From: JBMNMU01 sp050953505
Lineage (GTDB): Bacteria > Bacillota > Clostridia > Peptostreptococcales > Anaerovoracaceae
DNA length: 64,000 nt
Assembly (NCBI GenBank): GCA_050953505.1
Contig: JBMNMU010000001.1
Location: 744,001 to 808,000, forward strand
Direction of reading: 5' to 3'
Part shown: in pieces, positions 17,598 through 27,500 of the stretch
Position numbering within the stretch: position 1 is the first letter of the stretch
Layout: each line of letters begins with the position of its first letter
The notes under the pieces: generated by a model
Told to the model about the DNA's origin: nothing
The model's input: the letters and a program-made list of their open reading frames with translations, nothing else
Database searches by the model: none
Translations under genes and position numbers: made by a program

Positions 17598-20063
17598 TTG
17601 AGAAGGCCCATTGTATTTATATTACTATTCTTTGTAACTGGATGTATTCTGCAAAACTATACAGGCTTCAGCTTCTTTGTCTTGGCCGCTGCTGGATTAA
17701 TTTTGGTTTTGTCACTCATTTATTGTGGAAACAAAGTATTTATCAATGACAATAAATATAGGCTACAAAAAGATTTATGCTTTCTCCTGATTATTCTTGC
17801 TTTAGGGAGTGCCCGTTTTAATATTGCACAAAATAATGTTGATCCCTTAGAATCCTATTCCGGGCATACAGTAGATATCTATGGAAGGGTTCTTTCGGTA
17901 CAGGAAAAAGGAGAGAATTATTATAGCCTTCAAATAAAAGGATCAGCCTATAGAATGAATATAGGAAAGGACTTTTCTGGCACAGGTGAGGGCATTATAG
18001 AAAGTAATTGGAACAGGAAATGCCTTGTAAATATCCGCGGGGAAATGGACAATCCCAAGGACCTGATTGGAAGAAATGTGCAGCTTACTGGGAAGGTTGA
18101 GTTACCTTCTCCAAGTCGGAATCCTGGCATGTTTGATTATAGGCTTTACTTAAAGACCAAAGGTATACGCATCATTCTCGCATCAGACACCCACAAAATG
18201 GTTGTTGACGAATATAGTATTAATCTACTTTCCCATGCTATAGCAAAATTTAAATATAGTTTTATTGATAAGCTTGAGAAAATAATGGAGCCGGAGGCAA
18301 GTGGTCTTTTTGTTGGCATGCTCTTTGGAGATGTATCCAACATATCAGACGAAACCTACGAGGCCTTTCAAAAAAATGGCACTGCCCATATTTTAAGCGT
18401 ATCGGGTATCCATGTTGGTATTGTTTACTTGTATATTAATAAAATTCTAGGGGCAGGGAGAAATAAAATTCTAAACCTTACAGTCATTCTCATGCTTGTT
18501 CTTTATGCGGCATTATCAGAATACTCTCCTTCTGTGGTACGAGCAGTGATGATGATTATCATTCATATTGTATCGAAGCTAACATGGCACAGGTACGATT
18601 TCTTATGCTGTGCGTCTATTAGCGCTTTGATAATGTTAATAGTAAACCCTTATTATTTATTCAATGTTGGTTTTCAGCTGTCCTATTTGGCCGTCTTTTG
18701 TCTATCATTTCTTATTCCCTGGGCTAATAGGCGAATTGATATTCTTATAGAAAATCTAGAGGGCACAGTCACGGGAGAAAAGAAAATATTATTTGTAGAA
18801 AAAGGGTTGAAGTCAGCAGTGCCATTGATTGCTATTCAATTAGGAATGGCTCCTTTGATAGCATTTCATTTTAACTATTTTTCTATAGTTTCCTTTTTTA
18901 TAAATATTCCAATTATCGGGTTATCTGGAATGATCATACCCCTTGGAATTTTTCTTATTCCACTTTCATTCTTAGGCGGAATGCTCTTTGGTGTGGCGGC
19001 AGTTGCCGCAGAAATACTTATTAAAATCATGACGGGTCTCAATGATTTTTTCTTTATGCCTGGGGTAGGGTTTATCAATGCAGTTAGTCCGTCCCTCGGA
19101 TCGATACTGCTCTATTACGCCTTTATTTTTTTCCTAACCTCTGAATTATTTCGTGTTTTATATCAAAGAAGAAAAAGTAATATCATTGCAGCGATCATGA
19201 CAGTAATAGTTATTTCCTCCTTGGTAGTAGCAGTGACAATGGAAGAGAATTATCATAGATCAAATCTTATTTTTGTAGACGTAGGACAGGGAGATTGCTT
19301 ACATATTAGAACTTCAACGGGGAAAAATATATTAATAGACGGGGGAGGTAGTCCCCATTACGAAACAGGCAAAAAGCTTTTATTACCTTACCTATTAAAG
19401 AATAAGGTAAAAAAATTAGACCTTGCTGTAGTCACTCACCTTCACGACGATCACTACCTTGGATTGGCTCAACTGTCCAAAAATATGAACATCGATAAGT
19501 TTGTCACCTATGAGGCCAATCAGTTTCGGGAAGAAAAGCTGCTAGCAGAAACAGGGCTAAAAAAAGAAAATCTGGTATATACTCGTGCTGGACAAAGAAT
19601 TAACTTAGACGAAGATGTCTGGATTGATATTTTATACCCTAATTCAGCTTCCCGTGAGGAATACATAAGGATGATAGAAGATGAGAAAGACGAAAATGAA
19701 ACCAGTCTTTTTGTGAAAATAAATTACAAAGGTCTAAGTATCCTGATGACAGGGGATGTAGGTTTTGATGGTGAGGATGCAATTATGAAGCAATATGAGA
19801 AGGATGAAGGGGCTTTAAAGGCAGATATTTTAAAGGTTGGGCATCATGGCAGCAAATATTCTACCTCTGAACAATTCCTACAAAGGGTACAACCAACTGT
19901 GGCGATATTTCAGGTTGGAAAAAATAATTATGGACACCCCCATCCTGATGTTGTTGAAAAATGTCAAAAAAGAGGTATAATGATTTTTAGAAATGACTTA
20001 GATGGAGCTATCGTTTTCCATAATGAGGATAAAAAATGGCAAATAAGAACAATGTTGCAGTAG
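17598..20063 (+). CDS. comEC: DNA internalization channel protein ComEC/Rec2
   Basis: Polytopic membrane protein that carries single-stranded DNA into the cytoplasm during transformation. The 821-residue chain has the three expected parts: an N-terminal OB-like extracellular region (DUF4131), the central Competence domain (SVSGIHVGIVYLYI; SEYSPSVVRAVMMIIIH), and a C-terminal metallo-beta-lactamase-like domain with THLHDDHYLGL, LMTGDVG and KVGHHGSK. The start is TTG at 17598 (MRRPIVFILLFF). It overlaps holA by 28 bp, a pairing common in Firmicutes. No other competence genes lie in the window, so natural transformation cannot be concluded. Confidence 0.93.
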   Translation: MRRPIVFILLFFVTGCILQNYTGFSFFVLAAAGLILVLSLIYCGNKVFINDNKYRLQKDLCFLLIILALGSARFNIAQNNVDPLESYSGHTVDIYGRVLSVQEKGENYYSLQIKGSAYRMNIGKDFSGTGEGIIESNWNRKCLVNIRGEMDNPKDLIGRNVQLTGKVELPSPSRNPGMFDYRLYLKTKGIRIILASDTHKMVVDEYSINLLSHAIAKFKYSFIDKLEKIMEPEASGLFVGMLFGDVSNISDETYEAFQKNGTAHILSVSGIHVGIVYLYINKILGAGRNKILNLTVILMLVLYAALSEYSPSVVRAVMMIIIHIVSKLTWHRYDFLCCASISALIMLIVNPYYLFNVGFQLSYLAVFCLSFLIPWANRRIDILIENLEGTVTGEKKILFVEKGLKSAVPLIAIQLGMAPLIAFHFNYFSIVSFFINIPIIGLSGMIIPLGIFLIPLSFLGGMLFGVAAVAAEILIKIMTGLNDFFFMPGVGFINAVSPSLGSILLYYAFIFFLTSELFRVLYQRRKSNIIAAIMTVIVISSLVVAVTMEENYHRSNLIFVDVGQGDCLHIRTSTGKNILIDGGGSPHYETGKKLLLPYLLKNKVKKLDLAVVTHLHDDHYLGLAQLSKNMNIDKFVTYEANQFREEKLLAETGLKKENLVYTRAGQRINLDEDVWIDILYPNSASREEYIRMIEDEKDENETSLFVKINYKGLSILMTGDVGFDGEDAIMKQYEKDEGALKADILKVGHHGSKYSTSEQFLQRVQPTVAIFQVGKNNYGHPHPDVVEKCQKRGIMIFRNDLDGAIVFHNEDKKWQIRTMLQ

Positions 20064-21091
20064 AACACGCATACAAACAATTGGATACAGATTTGAAAAA
20101 AAAAGCACTAAAAGGCCTGCTTCTATTTTACGGAGATGAGGCCTATTTGATTGATTGGGGCATTGATACGATTATTCAAAAATACGTAACCCCAGCCTGT
20201 ACAGAGCTTGATTTCTCAAAATTAAATGGCGAGACTGTCACCTTAGATGAGATAAAAAATAATTGCGAGACCCTTCCTATGCTATCGCCTAAAAGGGTGG
20301 TGCTTATAGAGAATTTTAAGATTCTTGAGGGGACAAAGACTAAAAATATAGGGGAAAATGAAGAAAAAGAGCTGATAAAATATCTGTCAAGCCTACCTGA
20401 CAGTTGTTTATTAATTCTAACTTCTCCCAGGGTAGATAAACGAAAGAAAATATTTAAAACAATATCCCAGGAAGGTACAGCTTACGATTTTTGCAGATTG
20501 GAGCCTAAACAGTTAAGAGCTTGGATTTCAAAGAAGTTTAAAGAAGCTGGTAAGAAGGCATCCTCTGAGGTTATTGGAGAGTTGGTTGCTTTCTCAGGCT
20601 ATTATGATAAAGAATCTGATTATACTCTTTACCATATGGATAATGATTTAAAAAAGATTATTGCTTACAGCGATGGGCCTGAAATTCTATGGAACAATAT
20701 TAACAATAATCTTTCAGGCAATATCAATACGTTTATCTTTGATATGATTGATGCGGTAAGCAAAGGAAAGAAGGAGGAAGCCTTTCAACTCCTTCACAAT
20801 CTTCTTCTATATGGGGAAAATGAATATAAAATCCTTGCGCTGATTTGTTCTCAGTTTGAGGCTATTCTCTCTGTGAAAGAACTTCAAGAAGAGGGGCAAA
20901 ACGAAAGGGAAATAAAAAACATATTAGGAATTCATGAATTTAGAATTAAAAAGGCGAGGGAGTTCGGTAGGAGTTATTCCGTTAATCACCTACGAAAAGT
21001 GCTTCAAAAGGCATATGAGGTAGATCGGAATATAAAGAGTGGATTATTGGAAGCGTCCTTGGCTTTAGAAATGTTTATAGCGGAGATTTAA
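20036..21091 (+). CDS. holA: DNA polymerase III subunit delta
   Basis: Clamp-loader subunit that opens the sliding clamp. The N-terminal segment LLFYGDEAYLIDWGIDTII and the region TLPMLSPKRVVLIENFKIL are typical of HolA, and the C-terminal helical domain (SVNHLRKVLQKAYEVDRNIKSGL) matches the family. The length is 351 residues. The ATG lies inside the 3' end of comEC (28-bp overlap), so expression is probably coupled. A DMT permease follows after 1 bp. Confidence 0.9.
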   Translation: MANKNNVAVEHAYKQLDTDLKKKALKGLLLFYGDEAYLIDWGIDTIIQKYVTPACTELDFSKLNGETVTLDEIKNNCETLPMLSPKRVVLIENFKILEGTKTKNIGENEEKELIKYLSSLPDSCLLILTSPRVDKRKKIFKTISQEGTAYDFCRLEPKQLRAWISKKFKEAGKKASSEVIGELVAFSGYYDKESDYTLYHMDNDLKKIIAYSDGPEILWNNINNNLSGNINTFIFDMIDAVSKGKKEEAFQLLHNLLLYGENEYKILALICSQFEAILSVKELQEEGQNEREIKNILGIHEFRIKKAREFGRSYSVNHLRKVLQKAYEVDRNIKSGLLEASLALEMFIAEI

Positions 21092-21092
21092 A

Positions 21093-22007
21093 ATGACACA
21101 ACAATTAAGAGCAGACATCATGCTGGTTTTGGTAACCCTTTTTTGGGGGGTTTCCTATTGGCTAATCGACATCAGCCTTACGGTGATGGACCCATTTACA
21201 CTGAATACGTATCGATTCCTTATAGCTTTCTTTTTAGCAGTAGTTATGACTTATCCCAACCTAAAAAATGTAAGTAGGATAACCATAAAATACAGTGCGA
21301 TTCTAGGGGTTGCACTGATTTTCGTATATATTGGAGCTACCTTCGCAGTAAGATATACAAGTCTTTCAAATGCAGGATTTTTATGTGCTCTGACAGTAGT
21401 CATCACTCCTATATTAGGCTTTGTTTTTTTAAAACAAAAACTTCAAAAGAAGCTGGCTATTGTGGTTCTCATGTGCCTTATTGGTATTGGGTTACTTACA
21501 TTAAACGAAGAATTAAAGCCTGCCTTGGGAGATTTATTAGCTATTATGGCAGCAGTAGCTTATGCCATTCATCTGCTGATAACAGAAAGTGCAGTAAAAA
21601 AAGAAGGGGTTAATGCCTTTCATCTAGGAGTTTTCCAGCTAGGTTTTACTGGTCTCTTTAATCTGATCTTGGCACTGATTGTTGAAGAACCTAAATTACC
21701 AAGTACCCTGGATGTATGGGGCGCTGTTTTATTTTTATCAATATTTTGTACTGGACTAGCCTTCATTATACAGACTGTTGCTCAACAATATACTAGTGCA
21801 TCGCATGTGGGAATCATATTTTCCTTGGAACCGGTATTTGCGGGGCTAGTTGCTTTTATTCTTGCAGGAGAAGTTTTAGCGCCGAGGGGTTATCTTGGAG
21901 CAGGGCTTCTTGTTGCCAGCCTCTTTATCATGGAATTAGAGGTAGAAAAAATCCCTGTAAAGGCGATTAATATGGTTAAAAATTTAACATTATTTAAAAA
22001 AGAATAA
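21093..22007 (+). CDS. EamA/DMT-family transporter
   Basis: Ten-helix drug/metabolite-family permease of 304 residues made of two EamA repeats; the second covers about residues 150-285 and ends in the typical SLEPVFAGLVAFILAGEVL. The N-terminal TLFWGVSYWLI segment is also characteristic. The substrate is unknown; members export amino acids, metabolites or small toxic compounds. It is likely co-transcribed with comEC-holA (1-bp gap) without an obvious functional link. Confidence 0.85.
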   Translation: MTQQLRADIMLVLVTLFWGVSYWLIDISLTVMDPFTLNTYRFLIAFFLAVVMTYPNLKNVSRITIKYSAILGVALIFVYIGATFAVRYTSLSNAGFLCALTVVITPILGFVFLKQKLQKKLAIVVLMCLIGIGLLTLNEELKPALGDLLAIMAAVAYAIHLLITESAVKKEGVNAFHLGVFQLGFTGLFNLILALIVEEPKLPSTLDVWGAVLFLSIFCTGLAFIIQTVAQQYTSASHVGIIFSLEPVFAGLVAFILAGEVLAPRGYLGAGLLVASLFIMELEVEKIPVKAINMVKNLTLFKKE

Positions 22008-22185
22008 ATCGTAATCTATATAAGTTTACAAGTTTTTATTTCGATTTTTATAAAATAAGTATCTTGTTTATTCACAGAAATTTATAATAAAAAGTTTACT
22101 AACTCTATTAAATATTCAGAAGAGTCTGCCCTTGCAATGTTGCGATGACTGAAAATTCAAACTTTATATTTTCCACATGGAATCC

Positions 22186-22214
22186 TTGTCATTAACAGCT
22201 GTGTTTGATAAAAT
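22186..22214 (+). promoter_or_regulatory. Sigma-A type promoter for the NuoEFG-like operon
   Basis: TTGTCA (22186-22191) and TAAAAT (22209-22214) are exactly 17 bp apart, 81 bp before the first start codon. The rest of the 288-bp gap after the DMT permease shows only AT-rich sequence. Confidence 0.65.
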
Positions 22215-22295
22215 ACAAATGTCGATAAACATTGAAACGTTAAAGTTTTGTCATATCAAAATGATAAAAAAGATAAAAAGATGGAGGGGAAAATT

Positions 22296-22820
22296 ATGGC
22301 TTGTAAGAATAGTGCTTGCCAATGCGAGTCTAATGCGCCAGACTTTACAGATCTGGCACCGGTTCTAGAGAAGTATGGAAAAGTACCAGGCAGTCTCATT
22401 ACGATACTGCAAAAGGCACAAGGGATCTATGGATACTTATCTATGGATGCAATTAATTATATCGCAGAACATACCGGCATAAAACCTGCAAAGATTTATG
22501 GTGTTGCTACTTTCTATACCCAATTTCGAATGAATCCGGTAGGAAAGAATATTATTATGCTGTGCAAAGGGACAGCCTGTCATGTTAATGGCGCAGATGC
22601 TATTGAAGAAGCCATAACAGAAGAATTAAATATAGGTGATGGAGAGACTACAGAAGACGGTCTATTTACTTTAAATAATGTGGCATGCTTAGGATGTTGT
22701 AGCCTTGCTCCCGTTATGATGGTACAAAGTTTGGACGGTGAAGAAACATATGGGAACCTTACAAAAGAGAGTGTGAGGAAGGCAATTCAAAGCATCAGAA
22801 ATAAAGAAGTTAAGGGGTGA
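22296..22820 (+). CDS. NuoE/HydC-like 2Fe-2S subunit (Stn-type transhydrogenase candidate)
   Basis: Thioredoxin-fold [2Fe-2S] protein of the NuoE family, the small partner of an NADH-oxidising flavoprotein. Cluster cysteines are visible in MLCKGTACHVNGA and NVACLGCCSLAPVMM. The helical region YGKVPGSLITILQKAQGIYGYL is typical of the family. I chose the ATG at 22296 (MACKNSACQCESN, 174 residues) because GGAGGGG lies just before it; the open frame begins at 22248. It is 4 bp from the NuoF-like gene. In the Stn, Hyd and FDH families this subunit passes electrons from the FMN subunit to the rest of the complex. Confidence 0.88.
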   Translation: MACKNSACQCESNAPDFTDLAPVLEKYGKVPGSLITILQKAQGIYGYLSMDAINYIAEHTGIKPAKIYGVATFYTQFRMNPVGKNIIMLCKGTACHVNGADAIEEAITEELNIGDGETTEDGLFTLNNVACLGCCSLAPVMMVQSLDGEETYGNLTKESVRKAIQSIRNKEVKG

Positions 22821-22824
22821 TAAA

Positions 22825-24573
22825 ATGAAGGTTGTTGTTGGACAGGGTAGCTGTGGCGTAGCCACTGGGGCAAAGAAAACAGCTGCAGAATTTGAAAAAC
22901 AGATAAGAGAAAAAGGATTGGACATATCCGTAGATCTCACAGGTTGTGTTGGAACCTGCTATTTGGAACCAATTGTAGATATTTACGACGATAATAATAA
23001 TCTAACAAGATATGTAAAGGTTCAACCAGACAAAGTATCTGAAATTGTGGAAAAACACCTTGTAGGCGGCGAAGTAGCAGCAGATTTAGAAATCTGCGAA
23101 GCGGATAAAGGCTTTATTGATCACCAGAAAAGAATTGTTCTTAGAAATTGTGGTGTGATAAACCCAGAAAACATTGAAGAGTACATAAAGGCTGGCGGAT
23201 ATGAGGCAACAAAAAAAGCGGTAACATGTATGACTCCTGATGAGGTTATAGAAGAAATAAAAATCTCCGGGTTGCGGGGAAGAGGTGGAGCGGGTTTTCC
23301 AACTTGGTTTAAGTGGAATGCCGCTAAGTCAGCTCCCGGTACAGAAAAATATATGGTTTGCAATGCAGACGAAGGAGACCCAGGCGCATTTATGGACCGA
23401 AGCATATTGGAGGGAGACCCCCATGCTCTTATTGAAGGGATGATTATCGGCGGCTATGCCATGGGCGCGGTGGAAGGAATTATTTATGTTCGTGCAGAGT
23501 ATCCACTTGCTATTAAAAGACTGGAAATTGCCATGGATCAAGCCAGGGAAAAAGGCTTCCTAGGTAAAAATATATTTGGTAGCGATTATAGCTTTGACAT
23601 CAGAATCAAAGCTGGGGCTGGAGCTTTTGTGTGTGGCGAAGAAACGGCTTTAATTGCTTCCCTAGAGGGTGAAAGAGGAATGCCAAGGCTTAAACCTCCA
23701 TTCCCTGCACAAAAAGGATATTGGCAGAAGCCAACAAATATCAATAATGTAGAGACATTTGCAAATATACCTTTTATTATTGCTAATGGCGGTGAAACCT
23801 TTGGAAAATTGGGAACTCCAAAGAGTAAGGGAACAAAGGTATTTGCTTTAGCCGGAAAAATCAAGAACGGTGGTCTTGTTGAAGTACCAATGGGATTACC
23901 CCTTAAAGACGTTATATATGGAATTGGTGGCGGAATCAAGGATGACAGAGAATTCAAAGCAGTGCAAATGGGCGGACCATCTGGCGGATGTATGCCTGCG
24001 TCCTTAATAGACACGCCAGTTGATTATGAAAACATAACAAAGACTGGGGCTATCGTTGGCTCCGGCGGTATGATTGTCATGGACGATACCACCTGTATGG
24101 TGGATATGGCAAGATATTTCCTAGACTTCACAAGAAAAGAATCCTGTGGTAAATGTACTTATTGCCGTATTGGTACAAAAAGAATGTTGGAAATCTTGGA
24201 AAGAATTACCGAAGGAAAAGGTGAAGATGGAGATATTGAAAAACTGGAGGAGCTAGCTCAAAAAATTAAAGATGGCTCTATGTGCGGGCTTGGGCAGACT
24301 GCGCCAAATCCAGTATTGACCACGATTAGATATTTCAGAAATGAATATGAAGATCATATTTATAATAAAAAATGTACAGCTCATTCTTGTAAGGAGTTGT
24401 TAACCTTTACCATCAACGACAAATGCACAGGATGTACTCTTTGTGCTAGGAAATGTCCGACAAATGCTATTAGCGGTGAGTTGAAGAAGCAGCATACGAT
24501 AAATCAAGACCTATGCATCAAATGTGGAAAATGCGAAGAAGTATGCCGATTCGGTGCTGTTGACAGAGACTAA
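22825..24573 (+). CDS. NuoF/HydB-like NADH-binding flavoprotein subunit
   Basis: NADH- and FMN-binding subunit of 582 residues. In order: an N-terminal thioredoxin-like 2Fe-2S domain (GQGSCGVATGAKK; GCVGTCYLEP), the NuoF core with GLRGRGGAGFPTWFKW and GDPGAFMDRSILEGDPHA, an SLBB region, the 4Fe-4S motif SCGKCTYCRIGTKRM, and a C-terminal pair of 4Fe-4S motifs (CTGCTLCARKCPTNAI; CIKCGKCEEVCRFGAV). This is the HydB-type extended form of bifurcating hydrogenases, formate dehydrogenases and Stn transhydrogenases, not the shorter complex I subunit. It lies between the NuoE-like and NuoG/GltD-like genes. Confidence 0.93.
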   Translation: MKVVVGQGSCGVATGAKKTAAEFEKQIREKGLDISVDLTGCVGTCYLEPIVDIYDDNNNLTRYVKVQPDKVSEIVEKHLVGGEVAADLEICEADKGFIDHQKRIVLRNCGVINPENIEEYIKAGGYEATKKAVTCMTPDEVIEEIKISGLRGRGGAGFPTWFKWNAAKSAPGTEKYMVCNADEGDPGAFMDRSILEGDPHALIEGMIIGGYAMGAVEGIIYVRAEYPLAIKRLEIAMDQAREKGFLGKNIFGSDYSFDIRIKAGAGAFVCGEETALIASLEGERGMPRLKPPFPAQKGYWQKPTNINNVETFANIPFIIANGGETFGKLGTPKSKGTKVFALAGKIKNGGLVEVPMGLPLKDVIYGIGGGIKDDREFKAVQMGGPSGGCMPASLIDTPVDYENITKTGAIVGSGGMIVMDDTTCMVDMARYFLDFTRKESCGKCTYCRIGTKRMLEILERITEGKGEDGDIEKLEELAQKIKDGSMCGLGQTAPNPVLTTIRYFRNEYEDHIYNKKCTAHSCKELLTFTINDKCTGCTLCARKCPTNAISGELKKQHTINQDLCIKCGKCEEVCRFGAVDRD

Positions 24574-24593
24574 AGGAGAGAGGTGAAAGAAAA

Positions 24594-27500
24594 ATGAAAA
24601 AGTATAGACTAAATCTAGACGGAAAAGAGGTCTTCGGGTTGCCCGGACAGACCATTCTTGAAGTTGCAAGAGAAAACGATATATACATACCCACCCTCTG
24701 CTTTGACGAGAGAACAGAAATATATGGATCCTGTGGAATCTGTGTAGTTGAGGTAGAAGGCAATCCAAAGATGGTCAAGGCTTGTGCTACAGAAATTGCA
24801 CCTAATATGGTTATAAAAACCAATACTGAGAGGGTTTATCAATCCAGAAAAACTAATCTTGAGCTATTGCTAACAGACCATGTAGGGGACTGTAGACCTC
24901 CATGTGCTTTGGAATGTCCAGCAAATCAGGATTGTCAAGGCTATATAGGGCTTATTGCCAATGGCGAATTTGAAAAAGCTCTTGAGCTTATCAAAGATAC
25001 GAACCCACTTCCAGCTTCTATAGGTAGAGTATGTCCTCATCCTTGTGAAAGCAAGTGTAGAAGAAAGCTAGTAGATGAACCTATTAATATCGTTACCTTA
25101 AAGAGATTTGCTGCAGACGTGGATCTTTCTGGCGAAGAGTTTATCCCTGATAGGCAACCAGATACTGGAAAATCTGTTGCAGTTATCGGGGGCGGTCCTC
25201 TTGGATTATCTGCCGCATATTTCTTGAGATTGAAGGGTCACGATGTAACGATTTATGAAGCAATGCCTAAATTAGGTGGAATGCTTAGGTATGGAATTCC
25301 AGAATATAGACTACCAAAGGAAGTTTTAGATCATGAAATTAGCCTGATTGAGAGAATGGGCGTTGAAATGATTCCTAACACCAAAATTGGCGTTGACATT
25401 CCTTTCCAAACCATTAGAGATGAGTATGATGCTGTACTTATTGGTATCGGTGCTTGGGTATCAACTGGAGTAGGATGTGTCGGCGAAGATGCAAAGGGTG
25501 TTATTGGCGGTATCGACTTCTTGCGTAAGGTTGTTAGAAATGAAGAAATCAACTTAGGAGAAAGAGTTGCTGTTGTTGGTGGCGGTAATACAGCCATGGA
25601 TGCTTGCAGAACTGCAGTAAGGCTTGGCGCAAAAGAAGTTTATAATATATATAGACGAACAAAGGATGAGATGCCTGCTGATGCGATTGAAATCATTGAA
25701 GCAGAGGAAGAAGGAGTTATCTTCAAGAATCTAACCAATCCTCTTGAATATCTAAAATATGAGGATGGGTGTCTAAAACAAGTACATCTTCAAGTAATGG
25801 AGCTTGGTGAACCTGATGCCAGCGGAAGAAGATCACCAAAGCCTGTGGAAGGTAAAACAGAAATACTGGATGTTGACACTGTTATATTAGCCATTGGTCA
25901 GGCTGTGGATCCAAAGGGCTTCGGCGGATTGGATCTAACAAGAAAGGGTGGCATTGCCTACGATGAAGAGACCTTTATGACCAGCATGGAAGGTGTTTTT
26001 GCAGGGGGAGATTGCGGTAACGACAAAATTTCCATCGCCATTGAGGCCATTGCTGATGCCAGAAAGGTAGCTGGTGTCATTGACGCATATCTAGAAGGTG
26101 AAAAGGTAAGATATAAGAAACCTTTTGTTGTAGAAAGACACGATCTGACTGAAAAAGACTTTGAAGATAGAGAAAGACTGTGCAGACAAGAACTCAGCGT
26201 CTTAGAAGCAAAGGATCGAAAAGATAACTTCACAGAAATCGCTACTGGTTTTGATGCAGAACAGGCTATGGCTGAAGCTGATCGATGCTTGGAATGTGGA
26301 TGCCATGATTACTTTGAGTGTAAGCTCATTGATTACTCAAGACAATATAATGTTGAGCATGAAAGATTTAGCGGTGACATTAATAAAATAGATTTTGAAG
26401 ATGACCATCCATTTATCGTAAGAGATCCTCAAAAGTGTGTGCTTTGTGGACTCTGTGTGCGTGTATGTGATGAAGTTATGGGAGTCTGTGCCCTTGGCTT
26501 AGTGGATAGAGGCTTTGACACTGTTGTTAAACCATCACTAGAAAAGCCTTTGGCCGAGACAAATTGTATTAGCTGTGGTCAATGTGTAAGTGTTTGCCCT
26601 ACCGGCGCTCTTCAGGAAAGGCTAAGCATAGCTAAATCTGTGCCTTTAGATACAGATGTAACAGACACCACTTGTCCTTACTGCTCAGTGGGTTGTAGCA
26701 TTCATTTAGAAACCCATGGAGATTTGCTAATAAAATCAGTTCCGGATAAAGAAGGCGTGGTAAATAGAGGACTTCTCTGTGGCAAGGGTAAGTTTGGATT
26801 TGATTGCGCTGAACTGGAAGGCCGACTTCTAGAGCCAATGATTAAAAAGAATGGTGAATTCGTAGATTCTGATTATCACGAAGCATTAGTATTGACCGCA
26901 AAAAAAGCGCAGGCTATTGGTGCAAAGTATGGCAAGGATGCCATTGCAGTAGCTATTTCTGATCGTTATACAAACGAAGAAGCTTATGTGATTAAAAAAT
27001 TTGCTAATGCTATCGGAGCTAAGACACTATGCTTCAATAACAGACAAAGCGGACTTAGCAAGGTAATGGGCTTTGATGCAACGCCTAACACAATAGATGA
27101 GCTTCTTTCAACAGAAGTCATATTAGTTGCAGGCTACCATGTAGTGGCAAACCCAGTTATTCAGCTGAAAATTAAGCAGGCTGCAGAAGCTGGTGCAAAG
27201 GTTATCCTAGTTAATCCTGTAGGATATGAGCAGCACTTTGAATTTGCTACAAAGATTGTATACGTAGATAACGACTTGACATTCTTAAAAGAAATTGCAA
27301 AGAGCTTGTTAGATATGGGTAAAACTTCAAACGCAGAAGGCTTTGAAGAATTTGCATCCAGCCTTTCCAATATTACACCAAGGGATGACGCTAAGGAAAT
27401 TGCTGCCCTTTATGGAGATGCAAAAAAATCTATGATTGTGTTCCAGCAGAACATGGTTACTACAGAGGCGGCTACACTTCTTGGAAATATTGCTGTGGTG

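Noticed and set aside
22008..22295. Riboswitch or small RNA before the NuoEFG-like operon
   Set aside because: Only AT-rich sequence and a promoter are visible; no conserved structured core is recognised.
24511..24842. Several 75-100 codon minus-strand ORFs at the NuoF/NuoG junction
   Set aside because: They are shadows of well-supported plus-strand genes, without SD or recognisable motifs.
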